Assembly: GCA_900316925.1 (NCBI GenBank)
Contig: ONEU01000093.1
Span: 1-20,670, forward strand
Length of the DNA stretch: 20,670 nucleotides
Reading direction: 5' to 3'
Source of the DNA: an uncultured Eubacteriales bacterium
GTDB lineage: Bacteria > Bacillota > Clostridia > Oscillospirales > Acutalibacteraceae
Shown here: piece after piece, positions 1-6,029 of the stretch
Layout: each line of letters starts with the position of its first letter
Position numbering within the stretch: position 1 is the stretch's first letter
The notes under the pieces: generated by a model
The model's database searches: none
Told to the model about the DNA's origin: nothing
What the model saw: only the letters and a program-made list of their open reading frames with translations
Position numbers and translations under genes: made by a program

Positions 1-3
1 CAT
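1..3 (-). CDS. Start codon of a leftward gene that continues outside the window
   Basis: Read on the minus strand, the first three bases form ATG. It is preceded by a near-perfect ribosome site, AGGAGGTGC (11-19), with 8 bases between the site and the start. Upstream there is an extended -10 sequence. Only the first codon is visible, so nothing can be said of the product. The gene would be divergent from the VWA gene and separated from it by about 820 bases of non-coding repeats. Confidence 0.6.
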
Positions 4-25
4 ATCTTAAGCACCTCCTATTATT

Positions 26-61
26 ACTATACCATAGGCAATGCATTTCTTTTGATTACAA
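26..61 (-). promoter_or_regulatory. Candidate promoter of the leftward gene at the window edge
   Basis: On the minus strand TATAGT (26-31) is directly preceded by TGG, giving an extended -10 element. A TTGTAA lies at 56-61, but its distance to either possible -10 is longer than ideal. The extended -10 is the stronger part of the evidence. Confidence 0.4.
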
Positions 62-91
62 AATATGACAGATTTAGATTGACGTGCCGGG

Positions 92-115
92 AAAATTTGC
101 GGTAAAATTTGCGGT
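92..115. repeat. Two tandem copies of a 12-base unit
   Basis: AAAATTTGCGGT occurs twice head to tail with no mismatch (92-103 and 104-115). It lies in the non-coding leader between the edge gene and the composite repeat. No function is apparent. Confidence 0.8.
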
Positions 116-118
116 GTC

Positions 119-175
119 CGGGGATTCTGTTCTCTCGGTTAGTTCCCCCAGACCCCCTTCCTAAGACCTCCGTCA
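119..175 (+). repeat. Degenerate copy of the first block of the composite repeat
   Basis: The stretch around GTTCCCCCAGACCCCCTTCC resembles the conserved block at 250-280 (TTTTCCCCGGACCCCTTTCC), with scattered substitutions and the same order of C-runs. It is probably an older, decayed copy in the same orientation. A small hairpin follows at 184-202 (TTTCCGT, 5-base loop, ACGGAAA). Confidence 0.5.
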
Positions 176-228
176 GGTTACCGTTTCCGTATTACACGGA
201 AATCAATTCTGACCTGCCAGTTACCAGG

Positions 229-261
229 GAAAACCTTTTTCTGGCGAAAAAAAGGTTTTCC
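229..261. repeat. Palindromic hairpin at the head of the composite repeat
   Basis: GAAAACCTTTTT and AAAAAGGTTTTC form a 12-base-pair stem around a loop containing CTGGCG. The identical hairpin closes the window at 20638-20670. It is the most symmetrical part of block A. It could fold in RNA or DNA, but its GC content is low for a terminator. Confidence 0.75.
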
Positions 262-668
262 CCGGACCCCTTTCCAAAATTCGCTGAGAGATAAACCTTG
301 CAGTAATCGGTAAATACTCACTTCTCATTGTTATTGATGATGATATTTCATGGACTTTCAGGCAGGGTTTTTTCAAAATTGATCTCCGTGTCCGTATTAC
401 CAACGACTGATTGACTATATCATGCCAGAAGCATTGTAGTCGTCTACAACTACAATATACAGGCACGGGTACTCTGATAGACAATAAAACATAAAAAACT
501 TGAAAAAACAGCCGGTAAGCGCCCCTCCAAAGGGGCGTGGCGGCGGAGGTAGAAAATACACAGCCCTGCTGTGCCGTGCCGGATGTTAGCGACACAGCAG
601 TTTCGCCTTAGACATACAGAGTGAGCGTAAGCGAACGACAGCGTGACAACACAGCGGCGGGGCGCCGC
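229..668 (+). repeat. Composite dispersed repeat, left (long) copy
   Basis: Four blocks reappear in the same order, reverse-complemented, at 20490-20670. Block A (229-286) is identical over 58 bases. Block B (296-323) matches at 26 of 28 bases. Block C (441-470) is similar. Block D (632-668) is identical over 37 bases. Relative to the right copy this one has about 117 extra bases between B and C, and about 145 more between C and D. The extra parts contain a hairpin at 520-537 (CGCCCCT / AGGGGCG) and an inverted repeat, CTGCTGTG (566-573) with CACAGCAG (593-600). No transposase or credible coding sequence lies inside. Confidence 0.8.
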
Positions 669-700
669 AGCGAGGGGGCGCCGCAGCAAGGGGGCGCCGC
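661..700 (+). repeat. GC-rich 16-base tandem repeat
   Basis: GGCGCCGCAGCGAGGG (661-676) is followed by a copy differing at one base (677-692) and a partial third copy (693-700). Each begins with the self-complementary GGCGCC. The preceding GCGGCG-GGG-CGCCGC can also form a small hairpin. The array is fused to the end of block D and is absent from the right copy. Confidence 0.75.
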
Positions 701-709
701 GAGCCGGTA

Positions 710-738
710 TTTACAAGTGGGGGAAAATGTGGTAAACT
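710..738 (+). promoter_or_regulatory. Candidate promoter for the VWA gene
   Basis: TTTACA (710-715), a 17-base spacer and TAAACT (733-738) with TGG directly before the -10. The start codon is about 90 bases downstream, leaving a leader in which I see no strong structure. Confidence 0.5.
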
Positions 739-827
739 ATGATAAAATGAAGGTTCTGGAGATTGCTGAACAATATTTCCGGTGAGAGTGAGGCCGGGAG
801 AATAATCATCATTGGAGGTGCTTGGCG

Positions 828-2561
828 TTGAAAGTGAAAAATTATTATGGCATGAACGAAGAACAGTATGAGGAGATGAAGCTGTTCTATGAAAAACTCG
901 GCTTTGAAAAGAAACAGGTGAAAAAGCTGTGTAAAAAATGCTTTGGCGCAGATATCAGAAAAACGTCAAAAGAAAGGTATCGGCCCGATTGGACCTTTTA
1001 CCGCAAGAAAGAGTTTTTGCCGCCAGTGGGCAGAATGGTGGCAGATGAAGACGGTGCAATGCCGCCGGCTTTAATGGGAGGGGCCATGATGGGTATGAAC
1101 GCCATGGCGTCTTGCAGGATGAGCGGTTTTATGGGCGCCGCGCCTGCCTGTATGATGCCTATGATGGAGCCGCCTGAGTTCAATACTGCCGAGACACATG
1201 ATGTGCCTGAAAATGAACAGCATAGTCCGCTGGATGAAGCACAGCTCATTTTCTCCGCAAATGTCAATACTGCTTCCTGGGATCACCTGAGAAGCCGTAT
1301 CATGCGGAATGAACCGATTGACCGGAGCTTTGTGCGCATTGAAGAGATCATTAACTCCTACCGCTATGACCTCAAAAAACCGTCCAAGGAGGACTTGTTC
1401 TCCGTGGAAGCAGAAAACGGCAAGTGCCCGTGGGATGAAGCATCTGAACTGCTGTTTTTAGGCTTCAAAGGCAGGAAAGCCAAGAAGAGCTGCCGGCAGA
1501 ATCTGGCTCTCCTGGTGGATGTGTCGGGCAGTATGGAGGATAACTGGATCCTGACACAGATGTCCATTGCCGCCATTGTCAGTAAGCTGAAAAAGGGGGA
1601 CACCCTTTCAATTATCGCATACAGCGACAAGACAACCACCGTTGCCAAAAAGCTGGACGGCGGTGATATGGATAAATGTGTGGATGCCATTATGGATATT
1701 GACGGTGTCGGCGGCTGTACCAACGGCAGCGAGGGACTGAACAATGCCTATCAGTATCTCGCCGATAACTACGATCAGGATGGCAACAACCGTGTGTTCA
1801 TCTTTACGGACGGCGATTTCAACTTCGGCATCACCGCGGAAGGAGGACTCAAGGGCTTTATTGAAGAAAAGAGGAAAACCGGTATTTATCTGTCCATTGT
1901 GGGTTACGGCGAAAACAATTTCAAAGATAATAAAATGGAAACGCTTGCCCGCAACGGTAACGGTAACTATACCTTTATCAGCAATCCTTACGATATCCTG
2001 GATAATCTTTGGGAGAAGCTGGTGTCTAACCTGGTGACGGTGGCAAAGAACGTGAAGATCTCCGTGGAGTTGAATCCGGCTTACGTCAGCGAGTACCGGC
2101 TGATCGGTTATGACGACAGGATGCTTACCCAGCAGGAGTTTCACGACACGGAAAAGGCCGTGGACGGGATCGGCTCACAGCATAATGTGGTGGCGCTCAT
2201 CCAGCTCAAGAGGGGAAAGGCGGAGAAGCAATTCACCAATCGCTATGTGAAAGTGGATGCGGTGGAACAGACGGATGAGTTTGCCTTTGTGGAGGTGCAT
2301 TACCAGTCCCCGGAGGGTGAGAATCTGGTGATGACCAGAACCATTACGGTGAAGGAGTTGGAGGGGTCCGAAAGTAACAACCTGACTGTAGCCGGAATGC
2401 TGGCAGGTTTTGGTATGCTGGTGAAGGATTCGGACTACAAGGGAAAGATGGACAAAGCCTTGCTGCAGGAGCTGCTGAAAAAGGCAGAGAAAGCAGAGGA
2501 AGTGGATACGCCTGTGCCGTATAGCCATTTTGATGTGGCCGGAAAATATGTCAAGAGCTGA
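828..2561 (+). CDS. YfbK-like von Willebrand factor A domain protein
   Basis: A 577-residue protein. The TTG at 828 is preferred because GGAGGTG (814-820) lies 7 bases upstream; the in-frame TTG at 822 nearly touches that site. Residues 1-60 are rich in lysine and charge, and no signal peptide is seen. A methionine-rich stretch follows (about 78-113). Residues about 145-215 resemble the N-terminal region that precedes the VWA in YfbK proteins (note VRIEEIINSYRYDL). The VWA domain (about 225-395) keeps the metal-ion-dependent adhesion site: DVSGSM at 231, the threonine in GCTNGSEGL, and FTDGD. The rest matches the YfbK C-terminal region. VWA domains bind partner proteins through a metal ion; the partner here is unknown. 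Without a signal sequence it is probably cytoplasmic, unlike lipoprotein YfbK forms. It overlaps the next gene by 14 bases, suggesting coupling. Confidence 0.88.
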   Translation: MKVKNYYGMNEEQYEEMKLFYEKLGFEKKQVKKLCKKCFGADIRKTSKERYRPDWTFYRKKEFLPPVGRMVADEDGAMPPALMGGAMMGMNAMASCRMSGFMGAAPACMMPMMEPPEFNTAETHDVPENEQHSPLDEAQLIFSANVNTASWDHLRSRIMRNEPIDRSFVRIEEIINSYRYDLKKPSKEDLFSVEAENGKCPWDEASELLFLGFKGRKAKKSCRQNLALLVDVSGSMEDNWILTQMSIAAIVSKLKKGDTLSIIAYSDKTTTVAKKLDGGDMDKCVDAIMDIDGVGGCTNGSEGLNNAYQYLADNYDQDGNNRVFIFTDGDFNFGITAEGGLKGFIEEKRKTGIYLSIVGYGENNFKDNKMETLARNGNGNYTFISNPYDILDNLWEKLVSNLVTVAKNVKISVELNPAYVSEYRLIGYDDRMLTQQEFHDTEKAVDGIGSQHNVVALIQLKRGKAEKQFTNRYVKVDAVEQTDEFAFVEVHYQSPEGENLVMTRTITVKELEGSESNNLTVAGMLAGFGMLVKDSDYKGKMDKALLQELLKKAEKAEEVDTPVPYSHFDVAGKYVKS

Positions 2562-3339
2562 CGGTGCTGTGACCGGGCGCACGAAAAGACTGAAAATCAC
2601 GTTATTGGTGATTGCCGGTATTCTGGTGCTGTTAATCGGTGCATTTCTGGTTTATGTGAGCATTTACTATCACGCTGACGAAAAATCAATCAATGCGATG
2701 ACTTCGGAGGATGCCGTTACGGTTACGGATCAGGGAAAATACCTTGTTTTTGCCCCGGAACAGGCGCAGACCGGACTCATCTTCTATCCGGGAGGTAAGG
2801 TGGATTGCAAGGCGTATGCACCGCTGATGCACCTTCTTGCCGAACGGAACATCCTGTGTGTGGTGTTAAAGATGCCGTTCAATCTGGCGGTATTCAATCC
2901 GGATGCTGCTGACGGTATCCAGGAGGATTATCCGGAGATTCAGCATTGGTACCTGGGGGGACATTCCCTGGGAGGCAGTATGGCTGCGCTCTATGCCGAA
3001 AAGCACACGGATGCTTTTGACGGACTGATCCTGCTGGCGGCGTATTCCACAGCCGATCTCAGTCAGTCGGGATTACAGGTGCTGTCGATCTATGGCGGCA
3101 ATGACAATGTGCTGAACCGACAGAAATATGAGGAGAATCGTCATAACCTGCCGGATACCCTTCAGGAGCTGGTGATCCCGGGAGGCTGCCATGCGTATTT
3201 TGGCAGCTACGGTAAGCAGTCCGGAGACGGGGAACCTGCGATCACGCCGGAAGAACAGTGGCAGCAGACAGTAGATTATATTATTCAAAAAACCGGAGTC
3301 GGGGGAAAACCCGGCTCCGGTTTTTTTGAGAGTCAATAA
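2548..3339 (+). CDS. Membrane-anchored alpha/beta hydrolase
   Basis: A 263-residue protein from the ATG at 2548; upstream ATG 2533 and TTG 2530 are possible but lack a ribosome site. ATG 2548 also has only a weak one, so translation probably couples to the VWA gene it overlaps. Residues 17-38 form one N-terminal membrane segment, after which the body should face outward. The nucleophile elbow is GGHSLGG (Ser140). Asp186 in YGGNDNV and His215 in GGCHAYFG fit the rest of the triad. It resembles single-domain esterase or dienelactone-hydrolase-type members; the substrate cannot be read from sequence. The last 17 or so codons coincide with a terminator hairpin, so the C-terminal tail (GGKPGSGFF) may simply be the translation of that hairpin. 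Confidence 0.85.
   Translation: MSRADGAVTGRTKRLKITLLVIAGILVLLIGAFLVYVSIYYHADEKSINAMTSEDAVTVTDQGKYLVFAPEQAQTGLIFYPGGKVDCKAYAPLMHLLAERNILCVVLKMPFNLAVFNPDAADGIQEDYPEIQHWYLGGHSLGGSMAALYAEKHTDAFDGLILLAAYSTADLSQSGLQVLSIYGGNDNVLNRQKYEENRHNLPDTLQELVIPGGCHAYFGSYGKQSGDGEPAITPEEQWQQTVDYIIQKTGVGGKPGSGFFESQ
3290..3327 (+). terminator. Rho-independent terminator inside the hydrolase 3' end
   Basis: AACCGGAGTCGGG and CCCGGCTCCGGTT pair with a single G-T wobble around the loop GGAAAA, followed by seven T. It lies before the hydrolase stop codon (3337-3339), so it overlaps coding sequence. Confidence 0.9.
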
Positions 3340-3341
3340 AA

Positions 3342-3373
3342 TGACCGCAGAAGGAAATTCCTGCGGTCATTTG
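3342..3373 (-). terminator. Terminator of the leftward surface-protein gene
   Basis: ATGACCGCAG and CTGCGGTCAT form a stem. Read leftward it is followed by TTTTATT. It lies 12 bases past the stop of the 793-residue gene, so the two convergent units each have their own hairpin. Confidence 0.85.
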
Positions 3374-3385
3374 TTGTGTGAGCTA

Positions 3386-5767
3386 TTATGATTCTTTTGC
3401 CATATAGATGGAGGTGTCATTCGGGTCAATGAGCTTGACGCTGTTGCCGGTGACCTCGTACGTCATCGAGTAGGAGTCATCGATATTCGAGAAGGTAATT
3501 GTATTATCGAAGTTATCGTTCCAGGTGATGAAGTTGGAGTCGTAGGAGCCGTCTTCGTAGAAAAGATAGTTCTGTACAAGTCCGTTCTCCATGATTTGCA
3601 TTTTAGCATTTTTCATAGAATTGTAGTATTCCTGCATACTTTCAGGGAGCGTTGAAATAAAGGCGAGAAGCTCGTCGCTGAAAACAAACTTATAGGTGCC
3701 GGCAAGTGCAGGAATCTGGCTCTTACTGCTGACGACCTTGAACTTCATATTCTTGGAAGCAATCTTTCCGGTTGCATCCTTCACCTTGACGTTGACCGTA
3801 TAGTAACCGCTGGTTTTGGGGGTGAAGCTTGCGGTGATGGCGCTGCTGTAGTCCTTGATGCTGACAAAAGAGGACTTACCGGGCTGCTTGTAGGAGATAG
3901 CATACTGATAGGGTTTCTGTCCGCCGACAGCGTCAAAGGAAATGTGTACAGGCTGATTGACAACAGAATAACTGGGCATATAGCTGACATTGGTCAGGGC
4001 GACCTTCGTTGCTTCAAAGGTGTAGTCCTTGGTGTCAATTCTGCCCTTGCTGTCCTTGGCCTTCACACGAACATCATAAGTAGTAGCGGCCTTGGGTGTA
4101 ATGTAGACGATGGTATTGGTGCTGTAATTCTGGGCGCAGGTCCAGGTGGTCTGCTTCTGCTGCTTATAGTAAACAGCATACTTGCAATCGCCGATGGCGT
4201 TTTTACTGCGGCAGTGGATGGTGACCTGACTGCCGACAAGAAGCGGTTTGGTGTAAGTAATAGAGGAGAGGTTCTGGAACTCCAGTTCAGAAGCCTTCTT
4301 GACGAGCACGGTGTGATCCTTGTTGACTACCTTGCCGGAACCGTCCTTTGCCTTGATGCGGATCATATAGGTTGTGGCTGCCTTGGGGGTGACGGTTACT
4401 TTGGTGTTTGTGCTCAAGCGCTGGGCGCAGGTCCAGGAGGTCTGCTTCTCCTGCTTGTAGTATACGGCATACTGGCAGGTGCCGGTGACGTTTTCTGCTG
4501 CACATTCCACATGGATCGGCTGTCCTACCACCGGATAGCTGTCCGTGTACCAGATGGAGGAATTATTGATGAGAGTGGTTGTCTTCTTATTGACCTTCAC
4601 AAAAAAGTCTCTGTTGACGATCGTGCCCTTGGCATCCTTTGCCTTTACACGGATATTGTAGGTCGTGGCGGCCTTCGGGGTGATGTTGACCCTGTTGTTC
4701 TTTGCAAAGCTCTGGGCGCAGGTCCACCTGGTCTGGCTTTGCTGCTTGTAGTAAACAGCATACTGATAGGGGGCAACTCCGAGAGAGGCGCCACAGTTTA
4801 CCTGAATTTCATCGCCCACTTTGATGTTGCTGTCATATTCACAGTAGGAATCGTTGATGAGCTGTGCGTAGGGATCCTTCTTGACCTTGAGCGGCAGGTC
4901 CTTATTGGTAACGGTGCCGTCCTTGTCTTTGAACTTCACTCTTACGGTATAGTCCGTTGCGGCTTTGGGAATGAAGGTAACTCTGTCATTCTGCCACACC
5001 AGATCCGGATTTGCCCAGTTTCCGTCCTGAGCGTCGCCGGTATAGTTCGGCACCACAGGCTTGTAGCTCTGCAGGCAGGTCCAGTTGGTCTGCTTGTTCT
5101 GTTTATAGTAAACAGCCACATCGTAGGGGAATTTGCCGCCGCGGGCGGTGCAGTAAACGGTTACAGGTTCACCGAGCACGACTTCGTTATCAGAGAGGAC
5201 AGAGGTGTTGACCAATGGATCAATCACTTCATACCGGACCGGCCATACGTACCATGCATCTTCGTCTCCTTCCTCTGTTTCGGATTCCGGCTCTACGGTG
5301 GTGGTGTTTAACGTGACCTTGATCTTGAGGGGCTGTCCGGAGGTAGCGGGTACAGCACAGTTGGTCTGGCTGTTCCAGGTGCGGTCGTAACCAGGCTCAT
5401 AATCTCCCCAAGCGTGCGTCCATCCACCATCCAGGCGAACCTTGAATACTATCCCGTTAATGCCCCTGGGAACCTGGTTGCCAACACCGTCATCGCGTGT
5501 GGCTTCCCAGATCATATCCGGCGTGACATTCGGAATGTCGATGATGCCCTCCCAGATGCCATCGCCGTCTTTGTCGTACATAGGAACATCACCTTTTCCA
5601 TTGTTTCCCCATTCGTTGAAGGAGCCGACAATGCCGACATTTGAGTTTTCGATGCCTCTGCTGGTCACAGAGGCACTGACGGTAACGGCAGAGGTGACTG
5701 CCATGGAGCCGACAACGGCTGCGGCAAGGGACAGCCCCAACACTCTGCGGGTAAGATGTGTTTTCAT
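3386..5767 (-). CDS. Secreted modular protein: carbohydrate-binding-like domain plus five Ig-like repeats
   Basis: A 793-residue exported protein; GGAGGG lies 8 bases before the ATG. Residues 1-32 form a Sec signal peptide ending near VSA. Residues about 41-156 resemble starch-binding beta-sandwich modules of the SusE/X25/CBM48 type (VGIVGSFNEWG, DKDGDGIWEG, LDGGWTHAWGDYEPGYD) and are rich in tryptophan (53, 72, 87, 116, 120, 131). An acidic linker (158-170) leads to five Ig-like repeats at about 184-297, 303-394, 398-491, 497-587 and 590-679. Repeats 1-4 share AVYYKQ, WTC and PKAAT.Y..RVKAKD motifs. The C-terminal domain (about 686-793, starting AGTYKFVF) looks like a small beta-barrel, unidentified. 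No LPXTG, dockerin or SLH motif is seen, so anchoring is unclear. Starch or polysaccharide binding is inferred. Repeats of this style are familiar to me from ruminococcal exoproteins. Confidence 0.85.
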   Translation of the reverse strand: MKTHLTRRVLGLSLAAAVVGSMAVTSAVTVSASVTSRGIENSNVGIVGSFNEWGNNGKGDVPMYDKDGDGIWEGIIDIPNVTPDMIWEATRDDGVGNQVPRGINGIVFKVRLDGGWTHAWGDYEPGYDRTWNSQTNCAVPATSGQPLKIKVTLNTTTVEPESETEEGDEDAWYVWPVRYEVIDPLVNTSVLSDNEVVLGEPVTVYCTARGGKFPYDVAVYYKQNKQTNWTCLQSYKPVVPNYTGDAQDGNWANPDLVWQNDRVTFIPKAATDYTVRVKFKDKDGTVTNKDLPLKVKKDPYAQLINDSYCEYDSNIKVGDEIQVNCGASLGVAPYQYAVYYKQQSQTRWTCAQSFAKNNRVNITPKAATTYNIRVKAKDAKGTIVNRDFFVKVNKKTTTLINNSSIWYTDSYPVVGQPIHVECAAENVTGTCQYAVYYKQEKQTSWTCAQRLSTNTKVTVTPKAATTYMIRIKAKDGSGKVVNKDHTVLVKKASELEFQNLSSITYTKPLLVGSQVTIHCRSKNAIGDCKYAVYYKQQKQTTWTCAQNYSTNTIVYITPKAATTYDVRVKAKDSKGRIDTKDYTFEATKVALTNVSYMPSYSVVNQPVHISFDAVGGQKPYQYAISYKQPGKSSFVSIKDYSSAITASFTPKTSGYYTVNVKVKDATGKIASKNMKFKVVSSKSQIPALAGTYKFVFSDELLAFISTLPESMQEYYNSMKNAKMQIMENGLVQNYLFYEDGSYDSNFITWNDNFDNTITFSNIDDSYSMTYEVTGNSVKLIDPNDTSIYMAKES

Positions 5768-5842
5768 GTGTAAACCCTCCTGTTTTTTGATTTTTGGTAA
5801 TATACCGCATAAAAATAGTTTTTGTGTGGTGCTTTTGTGTAT

Positions 5843-5871
5843 ATTCTACTACTAATTGACATGGTTGTCAA
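5843..5871 (-). promoter_or_regulatory. Strong promoter of the 793-residue surface protein
   Basis: On the minus strand TTGACA (5866-5871), a 17-base spacer and TAGAAT (5843-5848): a consensus -35 with a five-of-six -10. The leader to the start codon is about 70 bases. This is the best sigma-A promoter in the window. Confidence 0.8.
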
Positions 5872-5873
5872 TT
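5854..5873. promoter_or_regulatory. Inverted repeat over the -35 box, possible operator
   Basis: AATTGACA, four bases (TGGT), then TGTCAATT. The right half is the -35 of the leftward surface-protein promoter. The left half is its mirror and also presents a TTGACA on the plus strand, but no matching -10 follows for rightward transcription. The symmetry suits a dimeric regulator; no regulator gene is nearby. Confidence 0.45.
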
Positions 5874-5971
5874 GAAATACACCGTTTTTGGCAGAGAGAA
5901 AGCCGGAAAAACCCGATGAAAATTCCACAAATATTCCCCATTCGTTCCTTATAGCTTCCAAATAACCGTTT

Positions 5972-5977
5972 TATAAT
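5972..5977 (+). promoter_or_regulatory. Candidate -10 box of the beta-helix lipoprotein gene
   Basis: A perfect TATAAT lies 52 bases before the start codon. No convincing -35 is found at 16-18 bases upstream, so the promoter may need an activator or be weak. Confidence 0.4.
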
Positions 5978-6029
5978 ACAGACATAGAAAACAAACAACA
6001 CCTACAAACAATACAAGGAGGTTTTCAAT

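Noticed and set aside
520..537. Hairpin CGCCCCT/AGGGGCG as a terminator
   Set aside because: No T-run follows directly on either strand and no gene ends there; treated as part of the composite repeat.
221..689. Two small leftward frames in the left repeat
   Set aside because: They lie inside the composite repeat, lack ribosome sites and overlap each other. The translations reflect structured non-coding sequence.
1..820. tRNA, rRNA or known riboswitch in the left intergenic region
   Set aside because: No cloverleaf, conserved riboswitch core or rRNA stretch could be recognised by eye; a covariance-model search would be needed to exclude minor RNAs.
3944..5311. Long open frame (455 codons) opposite the 793-residue surface protein
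   Set aside because: It is antisense to a protein with a signal peptide, clear repeats, ribosome site and promoter. Its repeated GAGPGGLLLLL-type stretches are just the reverse of the Ig repeats.
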